Positions 16,090 through 24,779 of a stretch of 64,000 bases of DNA are shown piece after piece. This DNA is from JAEUPI01 sp044222685. Lineage in GTDB: Bacteria; Pseudomonadota; Gammaproteobacteria; Burkholderiales; Burkholderiaceae_C. The notes beneath the pieces were generated by a model. The model saw only the letters and a program-made list of their open reading frames with translations, ran no database searches and had not been told where the DNA came from. Numbering within the stretch: position 1 is the first letter of the stretch; every line of letters starts with the position of its first letter. The stretch covers positions 1 to 64,000 of the forward strand of contig JBGAMU010000008.1 of assembly GCA_044222685.1 (NCBI GenBank), in the 5' to 3' direction. The translations under genes were made by a program, and so were the position numbers.

Positions 16090-16964
16090 TTCAAGACCTC
16101 AGGCACCACCGCCCGATGAAACCCATCGAACGGCACCGACTTCTTGTGGTCGACCAGAGGAAACACCGCACTCCCCAGCGAAGACCCGCCATCGATCTGC
16201 ACCGTAATGCCCGTGACGAACGCCGCGCCAGGGGACAGCAGGAACACGATCACCGCACTGATCTCCGCCTCGGTGGCCAGCCGCGCCATCGGCACATGCG
16301 CCTTCAGCTTGGGGATCAGCGAGCGCATCGCGCCACCATAGGTGTCCATCCCACTGCTGGCCACCCAGCCCGGCGCCACCGCGTTCACCCGCACGCCCGC
16401 GCTCGCCCACTCATAGGCGGCGGTCATCGTGAGGTTGCTCATGCCCGAGCGTGCGGCGCCCGAATGCGCCATGCCCGGCATGCCGTTGCGAAAGTCGGCG
16501 GTCATGTTGACCACCGCGCCGCCGTGCTGCTGCATGCTCTGGTTGAACAGCTCGCGCATCATCAGGAAGCCGCCGGTCAGGTTGTTGGCCACCACCGCGT
16601 CGAAACCCTTCTTGCTGATGGTCTGCATCGGCGCCGGGAACTGCCCGCCCGCGTTGTTGACGAGGCCGTGCACCGGCCCGCACTCGGCCACCACCGAGGC
16701 CACGTTCGCCTTCACCGCCTCTTCGTCGCGGATGTCGAAGGCGCGCGTCACGCAGCGCCCGCCGTCCTGCTCGATCTCGCCCGCCACGCGCACCAGCTTG
16801 TCCATCGAGCGGCCGCTGATCACCACCAAGGCGCCGAGCGCCGCCAGCTCGTGCGCCACGCAGCGCCCGATGCCCGAGCCGCCACCGGTGACCCACACCG
16901 TCTGGCCGGCGAACAGGCCGGGGTGGAACACACTGCGGTAGCCGGTGGCAGGGGTGGTCGTCAT
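16086..16964 (-). CDS. Short-chain dehydrogenase/reductase with atypical active site
   Basis: NAD(P)-dependent SDR of 292 aa. The cofactor motif TGGGSGIG is at residues 26-33, NNAG at 103-106 and the family tail RVNAVAPGW follows. The canonical YxxxK is absent: the matching region reads AHSGAARSGM, with His167 where Tyr is usual and Arg172 near the Lys position. This resembles dienoyl-CoA-reductase-type SDRs rather than classic alcohol dehydrogenases. Atu clusters usually carry SDRs proposed to oxidise citronellol or citronellal, but this one may reduce an unsaturated acyl-CoA. It is the first gene of the operon, with its promoter at about 17005-17035; ATG at 16964 is chosen over longer starts. 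Confidence 0.85.
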   Translation of the reverse strand: MTTTPATGYRSVFHPGLFAGQTVWVTGGGSGIGRCVAHELAALGALVVISGRSMDKLVRVAGEIEQDGGRCVTRAFDIRDEEAVKANVASVVAECGPVHGLVNNAGGQFPAPMQTISKKGFDAVVANNLTGGFLMMRELFNQSMQQHGGAVVNMTADFRNGMPGMAHSGAARSGMSNLTMTAAYEWASAGVRVNAVAPGWVASSGMDTYGGAMRSLIPKLKAHVPMARLATEAEISAVIVFLLSPGAAFVTGITVQIDGGSSLGSAVFPLVDHKKSVPFDGFHRAVVPEVLK

Positions 16965-17004
16965 GACGCGGGTCGGCGGCGAGGCAGACGGTGGGCGGTG
17001 CGGC

Positions 17005-17035
17005 AGATTAAGCCGCCACTTGACGTTAACGTCAA
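17005..17035 (-). promoter_or_regulatory. Promoter of the Atu-like operon with MerR-type 19-bp spacer
   Basis: Read on the minus strand, TTGACG (17035-17030) and TAATCT (17010-17005) are separated by 19 bp, the long spacer typical of MerR-family-controlled promoters. Transcription would start at about 16998, some 35 bases before the SDR gene. The -35 box is one half of the 16-bp palindrome at 17020-17035. Confidence 0.6.
17020..17035. promoter_or_regulatory. Perfect 16-bp palindrome, probable MerR-family operator
   Basis: TTGACGTTAACGTCAA is an exact palindrome located between the divergent operons. From memory it has the form predicted for LiuR-type MerR regulators of branched-chain and fatty-acid catabolism in proteobacteria. 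A MerR gene lies second in the rightward operon. Each half also supplies a TTGACG -35-like hexamer for one direction; the rightward -10 (CATAGG, 17046-17051) is weak. Confidence 0.7.
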
Positions 17036-17126
17036 TCCGGTGCCGCATAGGTGAATACGCGGATGCGCTGTCGCTGGCCGGTGCCTAGCATCGACCATCC
17101 CCCGAACCACCCGGAGTGCCTTTCGT

Positions 17127-17426
17127 ATGGACCTGCCCACAGCCACCACCCAGCTGCGCAACAAGGTCGGCGCCGACTGCGGCCTGAACGCCACGCTCAA
17201 GTTCGACTGCGGCGCCGACGGCGTGGTGGTGATCGACGGCGCGTCCACGCCCAACAGCGTGGACAACAACGACCGCGACACCGACTGCACCATCACGCTC
17301 GCCGCCGACACGCTGGGCGACCTGATGCGCGGCGAGCTCGACCCCACCACCGCATTCATGACCGGCCGCATCAAGGTGGCCGGCGACATGAGCATCGCGC
17401 TCAAGCTGCAGCGCGTGCTCGGCTGA
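17127..17426 (+). CDS. SCP2 sterol-binding domain protein
   Basis: Small 99-aa stand-alone SCP2 domain. It shows the family ending TTAFMTGRIKVAGDMSIALKLQ and a preceding beta-sheet region. SCP2 domains bind acyl chains, acyl-CoA or sterols in a hydrophobic tunnel, so a carrier or chaperone role for long acyl-CoA in the beta-oxidation operon is reasonable. It is the first gene of the rightward operon, 91 bases after the palindrome, and the MerR gene begins 15 bases after its stop. Confidence 0.85.
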   Translation: MDLPTATTQLRNKVGADCGLNATLKFDCGADGVVVIDGASTPNSVDNNDRDTDCTITLAADTLGDLMRGELDPTTAFMTGRIKVAGDMSIALKLQRVLG

Positions 17427-17440
17427 GCGCCCCGGACCGC

Positions 17441-17950
17441 ATGGCTGAAACCCTGCTGCGCAAGAGGCCTGCCGCGCGCGAGGCGAACGGCGCTGCCACC
17501 GTCGCCCGCCGGAGCAGCGCCGCAGCCACCGCGGCGCGCGCCGCCGTCGCCTCGCACCACGAGCCCGAGAACGGCGAGCTTTACGGCATCGGCGAGCTGT
17601 GCAGCGCCTTCGGCATCACGCCGCGCGCGGTGCGCTTCTATGAAGACAAAGGCCTGCTCAAGCCGCGCCGCGTGGGCAGCACGCGGGTCTATACACGCGG
17701 CGACCGGGCGCGCCTCGCGCTCATCCTGCGCTCCAAGGCCATCGGTGCGTCGCTGTCCGACATCAAGCACTTTCTGGAGCTGTACGGCGCGCACGGCGAG
17801 GGCCGCGTGCAGCAGGCGAAATACGTGCTCGCGCGCACCGACAAGGCCATTGCCGAGCTCGAAGCCAAGCGCGCGCACATCGACGCCACGCTGGCCGAGC
17901 TGCGCGTGATCAACGACGCCGTTCGTCGCACCCTGGGGAGCAAGGCATGA
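17441..17950 (+). CDS. MerR-family transcriptional regulator (LiuR-like)
   Basis: The 169-aa regulator has an N-terminal extension of about 45 residues rich in Ala and Arg. A MerR winged-helix domain follows (YGIGELCSAFGITPRAVRFYEDKGLL, about 49-75, continuing to about 118), then a dimerisation coiled coil (about 125-165). It lacks the cysteine pattern of metal-sensing MerR proteins, so an acyl-CoA-type ligand is more likely. The gene is inside the operon and overlaps the acyl-CoA dehydrogenase start as ATGA. It probably controls both divergent operons through the palindrome at 17020-17035. Confidence 0.87.
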   Translation: MAETLLRKRPAAREANGAATVARRSSAAATAARAAVASHHEPENGELYGIGELCSAFGITPRAVRFYEDKGLLKPRRVGSTRVYTRGDRARLALILRSKAIGASLSDIKHFLELYGAHGEGRVQQAKYVLARTDKAIAELEAKRAHIDATLAELRVINDAVRRTLGSKA

Positions 17951-19128
17951 TCGAGAACTTCCCCTCCGCCTGGATCACCGACGAGCACCGCATGCTCGCC
18001 GACAGCGCGGCGCGCTTCTTTCGCGAGCGCTGGGCGCCGCAGGCCGCCGCCTGGCGCGAGGCCGGGATCATGCCGCTTGCCACCTGGCGCGAGGCCGGTG
18101 AACAAGGGCTGCTGTGCACCAGCACGCCAGCCGACTATGGCGGCGCGGGCGGCGACTTCGGCCACGACGCGGTGATCTTCATGGCCGCCACGCGCGCCGT
18201 GCTCGGCGGCTACGGCGGCGGGTTGCACTCCGCGATCGTGGCGCCGTACTTCTTCCACTGCGGCACCGAAGAACAAAAACACCGCTGGCTGCCCAAGATG
18301 GTCACCGGCGAGCTGGTGGGCGCGATCGCGATGACCGAGCCCGGTACCGGCAGCGACCTGCAGGCCGTGCGTACGTCGGCCGTCCGTGAGCGTGGAATTC
18401 GGGGCGACGAGTACGTGATCAACGGCTCCAAGACCTTCATCACCAACGGCCAGAACGCCAACCTCATCATCGTGGTCTGCAAGACCGACCGCACTCTCGG
18501 CGCCAAGGGCACCTCGCTGCTGGTGGTGGAGACCGACACCGCGGCCGGCCGCGACACCGCGCCGGGCTTTCGCCGCGGCCGGCGGCTCGACAAGGTGGGC
18601 CTCAAGGCGCAGGACACGTCGGAGCTCTTCTTCGACAACGTGCGTGTGCCCGCGGAAAACCTGATCGGCGAGCGCGAAGGCCAAGGCTTCATCCAGCTGA
18701 TGCAGCAGCTGCCGCAGGAGCGGCTGATCATCGCCGCGCAGGGTGTCGCCGCGATGGAGCGCGCGCTGGAAGACACGCTCGCCTACGTGAAGGAGCGCAA
18801 GGCCTTCGGCAAGGCGATCTGGGAGTTCCAGAACACCCGCTTCAAGCTCGCCGAGGTGCAGGCCACCGTGCTGGCCACCCGCGCCTTCGTCGACGCCTGC
18901 ATGGTGGCGCACCTGAAGGGCGAGCTCGACGCCGCCCGCGCCGCGCTGGCCAAGGCCTGGGTCAGCGAACAGCAGGGCAGGGTGATGGACGAGTGCCTGC
19001 AGCTCTTTGGCGGCTACGGGTACATGATGGAGTACCCGATCGCCGAACTGTTCGTCGACGCCCGGGTGCAGCGCATCTACGGCGGCACCAACGAGATCAT
19101 GAAGGAACTCGCGTCCCGGTCGATGTGA
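17947..19128 (+). CDS. Acyl-CoA dehydrogenase, long-chain type
   Basis: FAD-dependent acyl-CoA dehydrogenase of 393 aa doing the first step of beta-oxidation. Motifs are AMTEPGTGSDLQ, KTFITNGQNANL and ERKAFGKAI. The likely catalytic glutamate is in LPQERLIIAA, the position used by mammalian long-chain acyl-CoA dehydrogenase, while the C-terminal alternative reads RIYGGTNEI with Gly instead of Glu. That supports long-chain or branched substrates. The start overlaps the MerR gene; the thiolase gene follows after 75 bases. Confidence 0.88.
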   Translation: MIENFPSAWITDEHRMLADSAARFFRERWAPQAAAWREAGIMPLATWREAGEQGLLCTSTPADYGGAGGDFGHDAVIFMAATRAVLGGYGGGLHSAIVAPYFFHCGTEEQKHRWLPKMVTGELVGAIAMTEPGTGSDLQAVRTSAVRERGIRGDEYVINGSKTFITNGQNANLIIVVCKTDRTLGAKGTSLLVVETDTAAGRDTAPGFRRGRRLDKVGLKAQDTSELFFDNVRVPAENLIGEREGQGFIQLMQQLPQERLIIAAQGVAAMERALEDTLAYVKERKAFGKAIWEFQNTRFKLAEVQATVLATRAFVDACMVAHLKGELDAARAALAKAWVSEQQGRVMDECLQLFGGYGYMMEYPIAELFVDARVQRIYGGTNEIMKELASRSM

Positions 19129-19203
19129 CCGGGCGCGATCGTCAGGCCATCGCGTCGCGCTCGATGTGAGCAGACGGGCCGGCAGCAACAGGAGCAACCC
19201 AAC

Positions 19204-20409
<1,206 letters not shown>

Positions 20410-20411
20410 TC

Positions 20412-22544
20412 ATGAGCAACGCAGTCAAACTCGAAGTGGGCAGCGACGGCATCCTCGTCGCCACGATGGACCTGCCCGGCCGCCCGATGAACGTGGTGGG
20501 CGACACGTTGATGGAGGGCATCGCCGCCGCCGTCGAGAAGCTCGCCGACCCGGCCGTGAAAGGCATGATCCTCACCAGCGGCAAGGCCGACTTCTGCGCC
20601 GGCGGCGACCTCGACCGCATGAGCAAGTGGACCAAGCCGGAAGAGCCGTTCGAAGGCTCGATGGCCATGAAGAAGGTCTTGCGCCAGATGGAGCTGCAAG
20701 GCAAGCCGGTGGTGGCTGCGATCAACGGCCACGCGCTGGGCGGCGGGCTGGAGATCGCGCTCGCCTGCCATGCGCGCATCGCCATCGACAGCCCGAAACT
20801 CAAGCTCGGCCAGCCCGAGGTGAAACTGGGTCTCTTGCCCGGCGGCGGCGGCACGCAGCGGCTGCCGCGGCTGGTGGGCATGCAGCAGGCGCTGCAGATC
20901 TGCGCCGAGGGCAACGACATCGCGCCGGCCAAGGCACTCGGCATGGGCCTGCTCACCGAGCTGGCCAAGGACAAGGACGACCTGATGGCCAAGGCGCGCG
21001 CGTGGATCGCCGCCAACCCGAAAGCCAAGGCGCCGTGGGACCAGCCGAAGTTCAAGTTCCCCGGCGGCGACAGCCGCTCGCCCGCCGTGGTGCAGATGCT
21101 GGCCATCGCGCCGAGCATCGCGTCGGCCAAGACGTTCGGCAACTACCCGGCCGTGCAGCACATCATGAGCAGTATGTTCGAGGGCGGGTTGCTCGACTTC
21201 GACTCCGCGTGCGTGGTGGAGAGCCGCTACTTCGCCGCCTGCGTGATGAGCCAGCAGTCGAAGAACATGATCGGCACGCTGTGGTACCAGCTCAATGCCA
21301 TCAAGAAGGGCGCCTCGCGCCCCGCCGCACCCGCCAATAGCACGGTGAGCAAACTCGGGATACTCGGCGCCGGCATGATGGGCGGCGGCATCGCCTACGT
21401 GTCGGCCAAGGCCGGCATCAGCGTGGTGCTGCTCGACACCAGCCAGGAGGCGGCCGACAAAGGCAAGGCCTACTCGCAGGGCCTGCTCGACAAGGCCATC
21501 AAGAAGGGCCGCAGCACGGTGGAGAAGCGCGACGCGCTGCTGGCGAAAATCAAGGCGACGACGAGCTACGAAGACCTGCAAGGCTGCGACCTGATCATCG
21601 AAGCCGTGTTCGAAGACCGCGCCATCAAGGCCGACGTGACCCAGAAGGCCGAGGCGCAGATCGCCGCGAGCGCCACGTTTGCCAGCAACACCAGCACGCT
21701 GCCGATCACCGGCCTGGCGCAGGCGAGCGCAAGACCCAAGAACTTCATCGGGCTGCACTTCTTTAGCCCCGTGGACAAGATGCCGCTGGTGGAGATCATC
21801 GTCGGCAAGGACACCAGCGATGAGACTCTCGCCAAGGGCTTCGACTACGTGCTGCAGATCGGTAAGACGCCGATCGTGGTGAACGACTCCAGAGGCTTCT
21901 ACACCAGCCGCGTGTTTGCGACCTACATCACCGAAGGCCTGGCGATGCTGAAGGAGGGCGTGCACCCGCGCAGCATCGAGGTGGCGGGCCTGCAGGCCGG
22001 CATGCCGATGCCGCCGCTGGCGCTGCAAGACGAGGTGAGCCTGTCGTTGAGCCTGCACGTGCAGGAGCAGACCCGCAAAGACCTGGCCGCCGAAGGCAAG
22101 GCGCTGCCCGAGCACCCGGGCGCCGGCGTGATCCGCCAGATGTGCGAGATCGGCCGCATCGGCAAGAAGGCGGGCAAGGGCTTCTACGACTGGGGCGACG
22201 ACGGCAAGCAGCTGTGGCCGGAATTGACCAAGATGTACCCGCCCAAACCCGAGCAGCCCGAGCAGCGCGAGCTGATCGACCGCCTGATGTTCGCCCAGGC
22301 CAACGAGGCCGCGCGCTGCTACGAAGAGAAGGTGCTGCGCTCGGTGGCCGACGGCAACATCGGCTCGATCTTTGGCTGGGGGTTCGCGCCCTTCCAGGGC
22401 GGGGCGCTGCAGTTCATCAACGCGATGGGGCCCAAGAAGTTCGTCGAGCGGGCGCGGGAGCTGGCGAAGAAGTACGGGGCGAGGTTCGAGCCGGCGGGGG
22501 TGGTGGTGAGGATGGCGGGGGAGGGGAAAAATTTCGGTGATTGA
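20412..22544 (+). CDS. FadB/FadJ-like enoyl-CoA hydratase / 3-hydroxyacyl-CoA dehydrogenase fusion
   Basis: Bifunctional 710-aa enzyme. Residues 1 to about 200 form a crotonase domain with both catalytic glutamates (GHALGGGLEIALACH and LGQPEVKLGLLPGGGG). From about 312 an NAD-binding fold begins (LGILGAGMMGGGIAYVSAKAG), followed by the dehydrogenase segment GLHFFSPVDKMPLVEII with its catalytic His and a C-terminal helical domain ending near FGWGFAPFQGGALQF. It completes the beta-oxidation cycle with the dehydrogenase and thiolase upstream. Its stop lies only 11 bases from the end of the inserted ParA cassette, which reads toward it. Confidence 0.93.
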   Translation: MSNAVKLEVGSDGILVATMDLPGRPMNVVGDTLMEGIAAAVEKLADPAVKGMILTSGKADFCAGGDLDRMSKWTKPEEPFEGSMAMKKVLRQMELQGKPVVAAINGHALGGGLEIALACHARIAIDSPKLKLGQPEVKLGLLPGGGGTQRLPRLVGMQQALQICAEGNDIAPAKALGMGLLTELAKDKDDLMAKARAWIAANPKAKAPWDQPKFKFPGGDSRSPAVVQMLAIAPSIASAKTFGNYPAVQHIMSSMFEGGLLDFDSACVVESRYFAACVMSQQSKNMIGTLWYQLNAIKKGASRPAAPANSTVSKLGILGAGMMGGGIAYVSAKAGISVVLLDTSQEAADKGKAYSQGLLDKAIKKGRSTVEKRDALLAKIKATTSYEDLQGCDLIIEAVFEDRAIKADVTQKAEAQIAASATFASNTSTLPITGLAQASARPKNFIGLHFFSPVDKMPLVEIIVGKDTSDETLAKGFDYVLQIGKTPIVVNDSRGFYTSRVFATYITEGLAMLKEGVHPRSIEVAGLQAGMPMPPLALQDEVSLSLSLHVQEQTRKDLAAEGKALPEHPGAGVIRQMCEIGRIGKKAGKGFYDWGDDGKQLWPELTKMYPPKPEQPEQRELIDRLMFAQANEAARCYEEKVLRSVADGNIGSIFGWGFAPFQGGALQFINAMGPKKFVERARELAKKYGARFEPAGVVVRMAGEGKNFGD

Positions 22545-22555
22545 CGCGCGCGTTG

Positions 22556-23263
22556 CTAAGCCTTGTCTAACTTGAGTGCGGTCTTAATCTCACCGGCGAC
22601 TCCGCTCAGCAAAGTCTTCTTTGAGGGGCTCGAAAACTTGTCCCAAAGCTCACGGCCTACCGTCAACAAAAGCAGTTCATGCAGAAGCTGTTCGGCCGAC
22701 TTCATTTGATCTGCAACTATCGCCAAAGTGCCAGCATGGAACTTGATTCCTTCCAATGACCCGTGCTCTACCCATGTGCCTGGTATTTGCCCATGTACGA
22801 TCGCAGAGATCTGGCTGTACCAGGTCTCAAGACGTCCAACGTATCCCAGTTTGTCCTGCAGGGTCTTGAACTCAGGCGTGTGAGTCTTGTGAAACGCGAT
22901 TAGATCGGAACGAGTTACGTAGTAGGCGCTGTCGCGTACTAGGGTAGAAAGCTCCACTGGGTGAGTTCGAAAGTAGGTGTAGTAGAGGCCGTTCTCGACA
23001 ATGCTTCGAATTGATGCGGCAGACGCTCGGTAGAGCGCGAGCGCACAAGTAGCCACGACATGGTGAGCAGAAGCTTGGGCAGCACGGACGAACGAAAGAG
23101 CTGGATTGCCCTTGTCAGCTAGCTCTAGTTGCGCAGCCCATACGGCAAGCCGGGTGCAAGCTGAGTCGAGTCGTTCAAGACTTGCACTCTCAGCAGTGAA
23201 CGAAGCGACCGACCCCGACCAGTTAACTCCCTTTATCGCGGCCGATAGCTGAGCAACTGTCAT
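22556..23263 (-). CDS. Unknown protein, third gene of the ParA cassette
   Basis: Mostly helical protein of 235 aa that I do not recognise. The middle (about 60-165) reads like HEPN-like or DUF5677-like domains, with the segments AASIRSIVENGLYYTYFRTH and SAIVHGQIPGTW. A possible Rx6H (RSDLIAFH, about 119-126) recalls HEPN ribonucleases, but the match is weak. Base composition is clearly less GC-rich than in the flanking catabolic genes, which suggests transfer. Its start overlaps the preceding gene as ATGA, so the three genes form one unit. No signal peptide or membrane segment is visible. Confidence 0.7.
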   Translation of the reverse strand: MTVAQLSAAIKGVNWSGSVASFTAESASLERLDSACTRLAVWAAQLELADKGNPALSFVRAAQASAHHVVATCALALYRASAASIRSIVENGLYYTYFRTHPVELSTLVRDSAYYVTRSDLIAFHKTHTPEFKTLQDKLGYVGRLETWYSQISAIVHGQIPGTWVEHGSLEGIKFHAGTLAIVADQMKSAEQLLHELLLLTVGRELWDKFSSPSKKTLLSGVAGEIKTALKLDKA

Positions 23264-23733
23264 GTCGGACGCCGCTTCGGATCCACGATGCCCTGAAGGT
23301 ACGGGTCAGATGAATTGAGATCAAGTGAGCGAAGGAATTCATCAAGCTCGGAGGAGCTGGCGTTCAAGAAGAATCGACGGAGAATTTCGCGTGTGGACAT
23401 CTTTCCGACAATTGGCAGCGGCAGCTTCACTGCGTAGCCCGCGTTGCCGATGAGGCTAAGAAGTTGGCTCTTTGACACGCGCCTCTTCTGGAGCACTTGA
23501 AGAGCAGCATCAAGTAACGGCGTAGGCTTCGGCTCCGCCCGCCCGCTCGGCACTTTGACGTCTTCCGACCTAGTCACACCTTCCGTCAACCGAGCAAGCA
23601 TGGTTGCCAGATCTTGGCCGAATGTCTGGTCATCCATAAGTTCGGCGATCAGCACCGAAAGGTCACGGTCTTCAACGTGGCCAAAGAGCGCTGAGCAAGC
23701 CAACCGAATTGCACGCTGACGAAGCTTGTTCAT
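23260..23733 (-). CDS. Unknown small protein, second gene of the ParA cassette
   Basis: Cytosolic 157-aa protein with no family I recognise. The N-terminal half is helical and acidic; a linker with KVPSGRAEPKPTP is followed by a C-terminal half (about 75-157) that could be a small DNA-binding or adaptor domain (KRRVSKSQLLSLIGNAGYAVKL). The position after a ParA ATPase is that of a ParB or partner protein, but I see no ParB signature or ribbon-helix-helix. It overlaps the ParA stop and the next start by four bases each. GC content is low, like the rest of the cassette. Confidence 0.65.
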   Translation of the reverse strand: MNKLRQRAIRLACSALFGHVEDRDLSVLIAELMDDQTFGQDLATMLARLTEGVTRSEDVKVPSGRAEPKPTPLLDAALQVLQKRRVSKSQLLSLIGNAGYAVKLPLPIVGKMSTREILRRFFLNASSSELDEFLRSLDLNSSDPYLQGIVDPKRRPT

Positions 23734-24590
23734 GGATGGGTAGGCTGGATGCGTTGAAGAAATTCCTTCGTCACGGAAATGGCATTTCGCAATGCCTCAT
23801 TACTGTATGGCTTCCTGCTAAACCACACAAAGCCCTGTCCACCTTCAGGCTCTGCCAATGCAGCGTATCTCTTCAATGTATGCGTCATGCAGAAGCCGGC
23901 GAACTTTGCATCGGCGCGGATCTGTGTCTCTTGAGTTGAAACGCCCACACGACTTGTGCAGTTGAAAAGAACATGTGGCGTGGGACCGGCCGCTCCCTGC
24001 TTCTTTGCTTCAACAAAGCTCATCATGAGACCTATGCCGCGTAGAGAGTATCGCTGGGGCGCGACCGGTATCAGCACGTGATCTGAGTTCCTGAGAGAAG
24101 TCTTGGTGAAGATGGATCCGGCCGGGTGACAGTCGATGATGATGAGATCGTATAGCGAGCGGCACTCGTCTATGAAAGAGCGGAAGCGATTCTCGATTGG
24201 CGCCGAACTAGTCTCCAGGTCGCCCAAAGCAACATACATGAGATCAAGAGTTGATGGGAGCAAGTCCAGATATCCGGGCTTGAACGTCTGCACCCGAGCC
24301 ACAAGCGACTTTACGGTGGGCGGCTTCTCGTTGCCCGGAATCTGTAGCTTGTACGGATTGAGATCCTGGCCGCTCTCCACTAGTACCGACAGTACCGTCG
24401 ACTTCTTCTTTTCCAGATCAAAGTAGGTCTTTGCCGGGAGAAGTGATTGCGACAAGTTGAACTGGGGGTCGTAGTCAATAGCAAGGACTCGTTTAGCTGA
24501 ATATGCAGCTGCGATGCCCGCCACGTGCATAGCCACAGTCGTCTTCCCGACTCCCCCTTTCATGTTCATCACCGTGACAACGGTTCCCAA
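23730..24590 (-). CDS. ParA/Soj-family ATPase
   Basis: Deviant Walker ATPase of 286 aa. Motif MKGGVGKTTVAMH is at about residues 10-22, IDYDPQFNLSQSL is Walker A' and LIIIDCHPAGS is Walker B. It has no N-terminal DNA-binding extension, so it is the small ParA/MinD-like type. The start is TTG at 24590 with GGGAGG four bases upstream; an ATG seven codons later would cut into the first strand. With two unknown genes fused by overlaps it makes a compact low-GC cassette. It may be a plasmid-derived partition remnant or an ATPase of a defence or mobile system; there is no replication gene beside it. Confidence 0.85.
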   Translation of the reverse strand: MGTVVTVMNMKGGVGKTTVAMHVAGIAAAYSAKRVLAIDYDPQFNLSQSLLPAKTYFDLEKKKSTVLSVLVESGQDLNPYKLQIPGNEKPPTVKSLVARVQTFKPGYLDLLPSTLDLMYVALGDLETSSAPIENRFRSFIDECRSLYDLIIIDCHPAGSIFTKTSLRNSDHVLIPVAPQRYSLRGIGLMMSFVEAKKQGAAGPTPHVLFNCTSRVGVSTQETQIRADAKFAGFCMTHTLKRYAALAEPEGGQGFVWFSRKPYSNEALRNAISVTKEFLQRIQPTHP

Positions 24591-24779
24591 AGTGCCTCCC
24601 TTTAGAGTCGCCTCTATCTGTCCCCCTTCTGCGAGTGTACGGAACCGGGGCGCTGCGTCGTTGGCTCTTTCTCAAATCAGTTCTCCCGACAACTGAGCAC
24701 CACGTCGCTGTCTAGCGGGACGCGAGTCGCCTGCCGCCAGACATGCGACGATTCGCGTACACACTGATCAGGAGCCCAA

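Noticed and set aside
22556..24590. Complete plasmid partition system (ParA-ParB-parS)
   Set aside because: Neither partner protein shows ParB or ribbon-helix-helix features, and I found no repeated parS-like sites around it.
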